Assembly (NCBI GenBank): GCA_031279575.1
Contig: JAITIG010000230.1
Location: forward strand, 1-11,310
Source: Bifidobacteriaceae bacterium
Lineage (GTDB): Bacteria; Actinomycetota; Actinomycetes; Actinomycetales; WQXJ01
Direction: 5' to 3'
Length of the DNA stretch: 11,310 bases
In this document: piece by piece, positions 1 through 7,469 of the stretch
How positions within the stretch are numbered: the stretch's first letter is position 1
How the letters are laid out: each line of letters starts with the position of its first letter
The notes under the pieces: model-generated
What the model was told of the DNA's origin: nothing
Databases searched by the model: none
What the model saw: the letters and a program-made list of their open reading frames with translations, nothing else
Position numbers and translations under genes: made by a program

Positions 1-1
1 G

Positions 2-1180
2 CCCACCCCCACGCCGACAGACGAGGCGACGCCGACAGACGAAGCCACCCCGACAGACGAGGCGACACCGACCGACGAGGCGACACCGACAGACGAGGCG
101 ACACCGACAGAGGTCGAGGCGATCCCGACAGACGAGGCCACACCAACAGACGCGGCCACACCAACAGACGAGGCCACACCGACAGGCGAGGCGACCCCGA
201 CAGGCGAGGCGACGGCATCGGACAGCGAGACGGAAGCCGCGGCCGACCCGAGCGCCAGCCCCAGCCCGTCCGAGGAGCCCTCCCCCTACCTCGACCCGCC
301 CAGCAAACTCCAAGCCCAAGTCCAAGACGGCATGGCGGGCGACGGCGCCGAGGTCGAAGCCGAAAACCTGGTCTCAGTCGACCTGGTGGCCTGGGAGTGG
401 GGCGAGACCGAACCCTCCTACTACGCCAACACCTACCTGTCCGATGCCCCGATGGTCTTCGCCGTGCGCTCCGACAACACCGTGCTCTCAGGCGTGGCGC
501 GCGTCGTGGTGGGCCAAAAAGTCGGCTCGCGCGTGCTCGGCGTGATCCCGCCCACCGAGGGCTCCCTGGCCTCCAACCTGGGCTATGACTCGGGCGCCAC
601 CGTGGTGGTGTGCGTCGACATCCGCGAGCAGTTCTCCAAAGACGCCCAGGCCCAAGCCGACGCCAGCCGCACCGGCGCCAAAACCGGACCCCAAATCAAC
701 GGCGCGCTGGGCGGCCCAGCCACCGTCGCGGTGCCAGGCGGGCTGGAAGAGCCGGCCGAGATCTCCTTGACCGTGATCGCCGAGGGCGCCGGGCCCGCCG
801 TCGAGGACGGCCAGCAGATCCTGGTCCACTATTCGGCCACCAACTGGTCCGGCCAGGCGGACGGGGACACCTGGACCTCCGGCTGGGGCCCGCAAGCGGT
901 GACGGTGACCGCCGACCCGATGGGCGACGGCTCCCAGCTGGAAGCGTTCAGCCTGCTGGTGGGGGTGCCGGTGGGCTCCCGGGTGTTGATTCTGACGCCG
1001 GGCAAGGAGGGCTCCTACCAGGCGGACGCCATCGTGCTAGACGTGGTGGCGCTGGTGCAAGGCAACGAAGACGAAGCGGCCGAGTCCGCCGATGAGCCCG
1101 CCGAGGGCGCGGACGATGCCGCCAGCGCCTCGCCCAGCGCCTCGCCCAGCGCCTCGCCCAGCGCCACCAGCGGCGGCTGA
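2..1180 (+). CDS. Secreted FKBP-like peptidyl-prolyl isomerase-related protein, 5' truncated
   Basis: The frame is open from the first complete codon (base 2) to TGA at 1178-1180, so the N-terminus, presumably a signal peptide or lipobox, lies outside the window; 392 residues are visible. Visible residues 5-71 are a PTDEAT hexapeptide stalk, followed by a Ser/Pro/Glu-rich linker. Two FKBP-like modules follow, at about residues 110-210 and 250-352. Each has the family's GDGAEV or GAGPAV entry followed by a VGSRV(L) strand (GQKVGSRVLGVIPP and GVPVGSRVLILTPG). The C-terminus is Ala/Glu/Asp-rich and ends in SASP repeats. Actinobacterial FKBP-type isomerases often carry two such modules on a secreted or lipidated chain. 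The usual FDSS pocket and the Trp at the pocket base are not recognisable here, so isomerase activity is doubtful; a folding-chaperone or binding role is an inference. The antiporter gene starts 33 bp downstream and may be co-transcribed. Confidence 0.7.
   Translation, partial: PTPTPTDEATPTDEATPTDEATPTDEATPTDEATPTEVEAIPTDEATPTDAATPTDEATPTGEATPTGEATASDSETEAAADPSASPSPSEEPSPYLDPPSKLQAQVQDGMAGDGAEVEAENLVSVDLVAWEWGETEPSYYANTYLSDAPMVFAVRSDNTVLSGVARVVVGQKVGSRVLGVIPPTEGSLASNLGYDSGATVVVCVDIREQFSKDAQAQADASRTGAKTGPQINGALGGPATVAVPGGLEEPAEISLTVIAEGAGPAVEDGQQILVHYSATNWSGQADGDTWTSGWGPQAVTVTADPMGDGSQLEAFSLLVGVPVGSRVLILTPGKEGSYQADAIVLDVVALVQGNEDEAAESADEPAEGADDAASASPSASPSASPSATSGG
14..214 (+). repeat. 18-bp tandem repeat encoding PTDEAT stalk
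   Basis: There are eleven consecutive units, ten of 18 bp and one of 21 bp (104-124, encoding PTEVEAI). The consensus is CCGACAGACGAGGCGACA, read as P-T-D-E-A-T. Variants are PTDAAT and PTGEAT. Units differ mainly by synonymous third-position changes or single substitutions, so the reading frame has been preserved while copies diverged. A Pro/Thr/acidic stalk like this usually works as an extended wall-spanning spacer in actinobacterial surface proteins. The array may begin upstream of the window. Confidence 0.9.
1127..1162 (+). repeat. 12-bp tandem repeat, three exact copies (A-S-P-S)
   Basis: GCCTCGCCCAGC occurs three times exactly, at 1127-1138, 1139-1150 and 1151-1162. It encodes the ASPS tail of the FKBP-like protein just before its C-terminal ATSGG. 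The unit is a multiple of three, so copy-number change would keep the frame. Confidence 0.9.
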
Positions 1181-1201
1181 GCGCCCGCCTGGCGGAAGAG
1201 C

Positions 1202-1206
1202 GGAGG
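1202..1206 (+). promoter_or_regulatory. Shine-Dalgarno that fixes the GTG start of the antiporter
   Basis: GGAGG lies 7 nt upstream of the GTG at 1214. It is the clearest ribosome binding site in the window and supports the GTG over any later ATG. Confidence 0.7.
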
Positions 1207-1213
1207 CGCCGAG

Positions 1214-2968
1214 GTGAACGAGTTCACAGTCGTCACAGTGCTGCTGGCGGCCGTGGTGGTGGCGGCCTTCGCCCGGCGGGTGGGCTGGAACGCGCCGCTG
1301 GTGGTGCTGGCGGTGGGGCTGGTGGCCTCCTTCCTGCCCGGGCTGGTGCAAGTCGAGGTCTCCTCCGAGCTGATCCTGGGCATCATCCTGCCGCCGCTGC
1401 TCTACTCGGCCGCGCTGTCCAGCTCCTACCAGGACTTCCGGGCCGCGATCCAGCCGATCGCCCGGCTCGGGGTGGGGCTGGTGATTGTCACCACCTTGTG
1501 CGTCGGGCTGGTCGCGGCCCAAGTCGACCCGGCCCTGTCCCTGCCGGCGGCGCTGCTGCTAGGCGCGGTGGTGGCGCCCCCGGACGCGGTCGCGGCCAGC
1601 GCCGTGGGCCGCCGCCTGGGGCTGCCCCGCCGGGTGATGACGCTGCTGGGCGGCGAATCCCTGATCAACGACGCCACCTCGCTGACGCTCTACCGGCTCA
1701 CCCTGGCGGCGGTCTACGCCACCGGCTCCTCGCTCAGCCAAGGGCTGGTGGTGTTCGCGCTGGCGGTGATGGTGGGCGTGTCGGTGGGGTTGGCGCTGGC
1801 CTACGTCGCCCAACTGGCCCGCTCCGGCCTGCGCGACCCGACCGTGGACACGGTGATCGGGCTGATGCTGCCGTTTGTGTCCTACTGGATCGCGGAGGAA
1901 TACCAAGGCTCCGGCGTGCTGGCGGTGGTGGCGGCGGGGTTCTTCATCGGCCAGGCCTCGCCTCGCACCACCGTGGCGACCAGGCTGCACGAGGAGCCGA
2001 TCTGGGCCTCAGTCGACTTGATGCTGGAGTCCTTCACCTTCGCCCTGATCGGCTTGCAGCTGCGCTGGGTGATCCTCGACGTCCACCAATCGGACCAGTC
2101 GCTGACGCGGGCCCTGTGGCTCTCCCTGGCGGTGCTCCTGACCGCGCTGGCGGTGCGGCCGGTCTACATTTACGGCACCGAGTTCCTGGTCCGCTCCAAA
2201 TGGGTGCAACGCCGCGGCCGGCGCTCAGAGCCGCCCTACGCCCCGCTGACGGGGCGGGAACTGCTGGTGACCTCATGGGCGGGGATGCGCGGCGTGGTCA
2301 CCTTGGCGGCGGCCGCCGCCATCCCGCTGCGGGTCGACGGCATACCGTTCGCCGAGCGGGCCACCGTCCAACTGGCCGCCTACATGGTGGCGATAGGGAC
2401 GCTGCTGATCCAAGGGCTGAGCCTGCCCAGCTTGATCAAAGCGCTGCGCATCTCCAGCGCCGACGAGGCCCAGGAGGACGACGCCTCCGAGGCCCGGGTG
2501 CGCCTGATGGCGACCCGCGCCGCCTCCGGCGTGCTGCGCGGCCAGGTCGACGCCTGGTCGGCGGTGATGGGGCGCCCCGAGGCCCAGCGCATCGCCGACT
2601 GGGCCATCCAGGGCCTGCTGGCGCGCGAGACCGCGGCCGCCACGCTGATGCACCCGGAGGCCGATCTGCGCGACGCCGACCTGCTCACCAGCTCATCCGG
2701 CCCCGCCCCGGCCATCATCCGCCAAGCCCGCCAGGCCCTCGGCGCCGCCGAGGCGGGCCAGACCAGCCCCGAGGAGCTGCGCCGCCGGGCCGCCGCCCTG
2801 ACCGCCCGCATCACCGAGCTGCGCACCCAGATGGTGCGCGCCCAACGCGCCGTGGTGGTCCAAGAACGCAACGCCGGCCGCTTGAATGAGACCGTCATGC
2901 GGCGCATCATCCGCGAACTGGACCTGGAGGAAGAGGCCATGGAGGCAAGCTGGGCCCACCGGCTCTAG
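1214..2968 (+). CDS. CPA1-family Na+/H+ antiporter (NhaP type)
   Basis: A 584-residue membrane protein that would exchange Na+ (or K+) for protons across the cytoplasmic membrane in pH and sodium homeostasis. Hydrophobic segments run through about residue 410. Family signatures are present: ILPPLLY (58-64), APPDAVAAS (121-129, matching the PTDPVAVS type), GESLINDATSL (147-157, with the Asn152-Asp153 pair expected to bind cation/proton), and GMRG (357-360). The last ~170 residues form a charged, helical cytoplasmic tail ending in the ELDLEEEAMEAS type of sequence common in this family. Length is normal. The start is GTG with a good Shine-Dalgarno. It follows the FKBP-like gene by 33 bp with no visible terminator. 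Its TAG stop overlaps the stop of the convergent CNNM gene by 4 bp. Ion specificity cannot be read from sequence. Confidence 0.93.
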   Translation: MNEFTVVTVLLAAVVVAAFARRVGWNAPLVVLAVGLVASFLPGLVQVEVSSELILGIILPPLLYSAALSSSYQDFRAAIQPIARLGVGLVIVTTLCVGLVAAQVDPALSLPAALLLGAVVAPPDAVAASAVGRRLGLPRRVMTLLGGESLINDATSLTLYRLTLAAVYATGSSLSQGLVVFALAVMVGVSVGLALAYVAQLARSGLRDPTVDTVIGLMLPFVSYWIAEEYQGSGVLAVVAAGFFIGQASPRTTVATRLHEEPIWASVDLMLESFTFALIGLQLRWVILDVHQSDQSLTRALWLSLAVLLTALAVRPVYIYGTEFLVRSKWVQRRGRRSEPPYAPLTGRELLVTSWAGMRGVVTLAAAAAIPLRVDGIPFAERATVQLAAYMVAIGTLLIQGLSLPSLIKALRISSADEAQEDDASEARVRLMATRAASGVLRGQVDAWSAVMGRPEAQRIADWAIQGLLARETAAATLMHPEADLRDADLLTSSSGPAPAIIRQARQALGAAEAGQTSPEELRRRAAALTARITELRTQMVRAQRAVVVQERNAGRLNETVMRRIIRELDLEEEAMEASWAHRL

Positions 2969-3999
2969 CGCGGCCCGCGCGGCCGGGGGGCGGCCGCCCG
3001 CTGCATGGCGTCCTTCACCTCGCCGACCAGCTCTTCCAGCACATCCTCCATGAACACCACCCCGCCGGGCACCGCCACCAGGTGCGAGCCGGTCAACTGC
3101 ATGGTCGCCAAGATGTCCTCGACCTCATCGCAGGCCTCGGCGGCGATGATCGGCCGCACCCGCCCGGCCGGCACCGGCAGCGCCCGGCGGTCGGGGCCGG
3201 TCAGGTCCAGCACGTCCTGGATGTGCAGGTAGCCGGTCAGCTGGCCGGCCGGCTGGCGGATCGGGAAACGCGAGAACCCGGTCCGCGCCACGCAGGCCTC
3301 CAGTTCGCCGGGCGTCACCCCGGGCGCCACCACCACCAGGTCCGCCTCGCCCACCATGACATCGCCGGCTGTTTTGGTCGAGAACTCCAGGCTGCCGGAA
3401 ATCAGCCCGTCGGCATCGGGCAGCACCCCGGCCCGCGTCGAATGGTGCACGATGGCGGCCAGCTCGACCGCCGTGAAAGCCGAGGCGACCTCGGTTTTGG
3501 GGGTCACGCGGAGGGCTCTGAGGGCGAGGTGGGCGATGCCCCGCAAGGCGGCCGTGACCGGGGTCAAGGCCCAGGCCAGCACCACCAGGGCGGGGGTGAG
3601 GATGAGCGCGGCCCGCTCGGGGGCGGCCAGGGCGAGGTTCTTCGGCACCATCTCGCCCAGCACCACATGCAGGTAGACCACCGCGATCAGGGCGGCCGCG
3701 GCGGCCAGGGCGTGGGATGTGGCGTGCGGCAGGCCGGCCCGGGCGATCGGCTCGGTCAAGGCGCTGGCCAGGGCGCCCTCGGCCACCGCGCCTAGCGAGG
3801 TGGAGGCCACGGTGACCCCGAGTTGCAGTGTGGCCAGCATCGACGGCATGTGCTCGAGGGCGTAGACCACCAGGCGGGCGGCCCACGAGCCGGCCGCCGC
3901 GCGGGGCTCGACCTGGGAGCGGCGCACCGCCATGGTGGCGAACTCGGCGCCCACAAAATAGGCGTTGGCCAGCAACAGCCCCAGCGCCGCCAACCACAT
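2965..3999 (-). CDS. CNNM/CBS-pair membrane protein, short form (CorC/HlyC family)
   Basis: 344 residues from the ATG at 3999. The N-terminal DUF21/CNNM domain (about 1-165) has several membrane segments and the diagnostic GEMVPKN (115-121). A CBS-pair region (about 205-330) follows, with a VMVGEAD first CBS and a degenerate second one (GSHLVAVPGGVVFMEDVLEELVGE). The C-terminal CorC_HlyC domain of full-length members is absent: the chain stops soon after the second CBS. CNNM/CorC/MpfA proteins are linked to Mg2+ (or Na+-coupled Mg2+) efflux, with CBS pairs sensing adenine nucleotides. The chosen ATG shares its A with the TGA of the upstream paralogue (TGATG), indicating translational coupling. 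A GTG at 4032 would add 11 residues but lies inside the upstream gene. The two adjacent paralogues may form a heteromer; that is inference. Confidence 0.85.
   Translation of the reverse strand: MWLAALGLLLANAYFVGAEFATMAVRRSQVEPRAAAGSWAARLVVYALEHMPSMLATLQLGVTVASTSLGAVAEGALASALTEPIARAGLPHATSHALAAAAALIAVVYLHVVLGEMVPKNLALAAPERAALILTPALVVLAWALTPVTAALRGIAHLALRALRVTPKTEVASAFTAVELAAIVHHSTRAGVLPDADGLISGSLEFSTKTAGDVMVGEADLVVVAPGVTPGELEACVARTGFSRFPIRQPAGQLTGYLHIQDVLDLTGPDRRALPVPAGRVRPIIAAEACDEVEDILATMQLTGSHLVAVPGGVVFMEDVLEELVGEVKDAMQRAAAPRPRGPR
2979..2997. terminator. GC-only hairpin at the convergent gene ends (weak candidate)
   Basis: GCGGCCG (2979-2985) and CGGCCGC (2991-2997) form a perfect 7-bp stem around a GGGGG loop, 11 nt after the antiporter stop. 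It lies within the last codons of the convergent CNNM gene. No T-run follows on either strand, so intrinsic termination would be unconventional. In such GC-rich DNA a stem of this size can occur by chance. Confidence 0.25.
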
Positions 4000-5312
4000 C
4001 ACGGCTGCTCGCCGCCTTCGGGGGCGGCCCACAAGCGCAGCGCGGTGGCGCGCCGCCCGGCCATCGCCTCGACCCGGATGCGCGCGCCGCCGACGCTGAT
4101 CTGGTCCCCGGGCTGCGGCAAGCGGCCCAGCCGCGCCATCACCAGCCCGCCGAGCGTCTCATAAGCCGGGTCCTCCGGCAGCGCGATGCCGACCGCCTGG
4201 GCCAGCTCGTCTGGCCTTAGTTGGGCCGAAACCCGCCACGAGCCGTCCGCCAGGCGGCGGGTGGCGGGACGGGAGGGGTCGTTCTCGTCGCGCACGTCGC
4301 CGACTATCTCCTCGACCACGTCCTCCAAGGTGACCACGCCGGAGGTGCCGCCGTACTCGTCGACCACCACCGCCATCTGGGCGCCGGCGTCGCGCAGCTG
4401 GACCAGCACGGGGCCCAGTTGGGCCGTCTCGGGGACTTCGATGATGCTGGTCATCAAGGCGGTCACACCGACGCGGCGGCGGCGCTGGTGGGGCACGGCG
4501 ATGGCTTTGCGCAGGGCCACCACGCCGATGATGTTGTCGCGCGAGCCGTCGATGACGGGCAGGCGCGAGTGCCCGGTGGCGTGGACCATTTGGATCACGT
4601 CATCGGCCGTGGCGGTGCGGGGCAGGACGGCCAGCTGGGTGCGGTCGGTCATGGCGTCGACCGCTTTGAGCTCGGTCAGGGCCAGGGTGCGGGTCAGGCG
4701 GTCGGCCAAATCCTCGTCTAGGACGCCCTCGGCGGCGGAGCGGCGCACCACCGAGTCGAGCTCCGCGGCCGAGCGGGCGGAGGACACCTCGTCCGCCGGG
4801 GTGATGCCGATGCCGCGCAGCAGCCCGGTCGAAGACGAGTGCAGCAGCCAGATCACCGGGCGCATGGCGCGGGTGAAGCCAAGCAGCGCGGGCAGCGCCC
4901 AGCGGGCGGCCTTGAGCGGCTCGGCCAGGGCCAGGTTCTTTGGGATCAGCTCCCCCACCAGCATTGACACGGTGTTGACCAGCACCAAGGCGAAGGCGGC
5001 GGCGAGCGCGGCGGCGGCGGTGCGGCTGAGCCCGGTGGCGCCGCCCAGCCAGGCGGCGGCCAGCCTGGCGGCGGCCGGCTGGGCGGTGTAGCCCAGGCCG
5101 ATGGTGGTCAGGGTGATGCCGACTTGGGAGGCGGACAGATACAAGGAGGTGGACCCGAGGGCGCGGCGCAAGGCGTCCAGGCGGCGCGAGCGGGGCGCCG
5201 CCTCCAAGATGGCGGGGTCGACCGCGACCAAGGCGAATTCGGCGGCCACAAACACGGCCGTGCCCAAGGTCAGGAGGCAGCCGACGCCGATCAAAGCTAA
5301 GTCTGCAGGCAT
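3999..5312 (-). CDS. CNNM/CBS/CorC_HlyC-domain membrane protein (CorC/MpfA-like)
   Basis: 437 residues from ATG 5312, the normal full length for the family. The CNNM/DUF21 domain (about 1-190) has hydrophobic segments near 5-30, 60-80, 98-120 and 135-155, and the signature GELIPKN (120-126). The CBS pair spans about 215-340 and includes VVDEYGGTSGVVTLEDVVEE (316-335), one of the most conserved stretches of the family. The C-terminal CorC_HlyC domain (about 350-430) has TLGGLVMARLGRLPQPGD (386-403). The expected role is Mg2+/divalent cation transport or tolerance at the cytoplasmic membrane, gated by nucleotide binding at the CBS pair. It is the first gene of a two-gene unit with the shorter paralogue, joined by TGATG. 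It diverges from the response regulator across 73 bp. No Shine-Dalgarno precedes the ATG; a TANNNT box 8 nt upstream suggests a leaderless or nearly leaderless message. The open frame runs further upstream, but that part lacks family character and lies antisense to the regulator. Confidence 0.92.
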   Translation of the reverse strand: MPADLALIGVGCLLTLGTAVFVAAEFALVAVDPAILEAAPRSRRLDALRRALGSTSLYLSASQVGITLTTIGLGYTAQPAAARLAAAWLGGATGLSRTAAAALAAAFALVLVNTVSMLVGELIPKNLALAEPLKAARWALPALLGFTRAMRPVIWLLHSSSTGLLRGIGITPADEVSSARSAAELDSVVRRSAAEGVLDEDLADRLTRTLALTELKAVDAMTDRTQLAVLPRTATADDVIQMVHATGHSRLPVIDGSRDNIIGVVALRKAIAVPHQRRRRVGVTALMTSIIEVPETAQLGPVLVQLRDAGAQMAVVVDEYGGTSGVVTLEDVVEEIVGDVRDENDPSRPATRRLADGSWRVSAQLRPDELAQAVGIALPEDPAYETLGGLVMARLGRLPQPGDQISVGGARIRVEAMAGRRATALRLWAAPEGGEQP

Positions 5313-5320
5313 TGGGCTTA

Positions 5321-5326
5321 ACGTTA
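5321..5326 (-). promoter_or_regulatory. Possible -10 box for the CNNM operon
   Basis: On the minus strand TAACGT (5326 to 5321) fits the actinobacterial TANNNT -10 pattern. It ends 8 nt before the ATG at 5312, which has no Shine-Dalgarno. That spacing would place the transcript start within about 2 nt of the ATG. No convincing -35 is visible at 16-18 bp. The box sits in the 73-bp divergent region (5313-5385), which must also hold the promoter of the response regulator. Confidence 0.4.
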
Positions 5327-5385
5327 TCTGGCTGGCGCGGCGCTGTGCCCCAATTCGGCGCAGAGGCGCGTGGAAGACTGGAGTC

Positions 5386-6406
<1,021 letters not shown>

Positions 6407-6414
<8 letters not shown>

Positions 6415-7468
6415 CCCGCCGCGCGGCTTGCTGGCGGCGACGCGGCCGCTGGACGCCTTCGGCTCGATCAAAATCAAGATTGGCCTGCTGGTCACGGCGG
6501 CGGTGGTGGCCTCTGTGGTGATGACCTGGGTCGGTTTGAGAAACAACTTGGGGCCCAGCACAACCATGCCCCTGGCCGTGGTGGCGGGCCTGGTGGTGAC
6601 CCAAATTTTGGCCCACGGCATGACCAGCCCGCTGCGCGAGATGACCGAGGCCGCCAGGGCCATGGCCAAAGGCGACTACACCACCAAAGTCTCGGTCTCA
6701 TCCCATGACGAGGTGGGCGAGTTGGCCCGCGCCTTTACCTTGATGGCGAAGGATTTGGCCCAGGCGGACGCCCTGCGCCGCGAGATGATCGCCAACGTCT
6801 CGCACGAGTTGCGCACCCCGGTGGCCGCCCTCCAGGCCGAGTTGGAGAACATGGTGGACGGGGTGACCGCGCCGGACGCCGAGACCTTGGACTTGCTGCT
6901 GACCCAGACCAAGCGGCTCGGCCGGCTGGTGACGGACATGCTGGACCTGTCCCGCCTGGACGCCGATGTGGTCGATCTCCGCTTGGAGGACGTGGAGGTC
7001 GAGTCTTTCCTGGACGATGCCGTGGCCGCCGCCCGCTTGGTCGCCTCTTCCGCGGGCAAGCGGGTGGCGTTCCAGGTCAACACCGAGCCCAGGACCTTGC
7101 GCATGAGCGCGGATGTGGAGCGGCTGCACCAGGTGGCCGCCAACCTGCTGTCGAACGCGATCCGCCACTCCCCCGACGGCGGCATCATCACCATCGCGGC
7201 GGCCCAGGTGGGCCGGTGGATCCAGCTTGACTTCAGCGACGAGGGGCCGGGCATCGCGCCGGACGACCGCGAGCGCATCTTCGAGCGCTTCGAGCGCGGC
7301 AAACTGGGCGGCTCCCCCACCGCCGCGCCAACCGGCGGCACCGGCCTGGGTTTGGCCATCGCCCGGTGGGCGGTGCGCCTGCACGCCGGTTCTTTGACCG
7401 TGGCACCCTCCCAGACGGGCGCCACCTTCCGCGTCCGCCTGCCCAAAGCCCCCAGCCCGCGGCCCTGA
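6407..7468 (+). CDS. Sensor histidine kinase with two TM segments and minimal external loop
   Basis: 353 residues from GTG 6407, which overlaps the stop of the response regulator by 8 bp (GTGGCTAG); there is no separate Shine-Dalgarno, so coupled translation is likely. Membrane segments lie at about 24-44 and 54-70, with only about ten residues between them. A HAMP linker follows (about 71-120). The dimerisation/phosphoacceptor domain carries VSHELRTP with His133. The ATPase domain has the N box (NLLSNAIRH, Asn246/Asn250), G1 (DEGPGI, 278-283), F box (IFERFERG, 291-298) and G2 (GGTGLGLAI, 310-318). All catalytic motifs are intact. It should phosphorylate Asp54 of the preceding regulator. With no room for an external ligand domain, it probably senses within or near the membrane, or through a partner protein. 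The nuclease gene begins 1 nt after its stop (TGA-C-ATG). Confidence 0.93.
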
Positions 7469-7469
7469 C

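Noticed and set aside
332..1180. ATG at 332 as the start of the FKBP-like gene
   Set aside because: The frame is open to the window edge and contains a clear in-frame PTDEAT repeat upstream of 332, so the gene is simply truncated at its 5' end.
4000..4032. GTG at 4032 as start of the short CNNM protein
   Set aside because: It would add a basic 11-residue extension inside the upstream gene. The ATG at 3999, overlapping the upstream TGA, gives the usual N-terminus beginning at the first membrane segment.
5101..5385. Extended N-terminus for the response regulator
   Set aside because: The receiver domain begins right after ATG 5386. Upstream codons are antisense to the CNNM gene and would put 95 unrelated residues before the domain.
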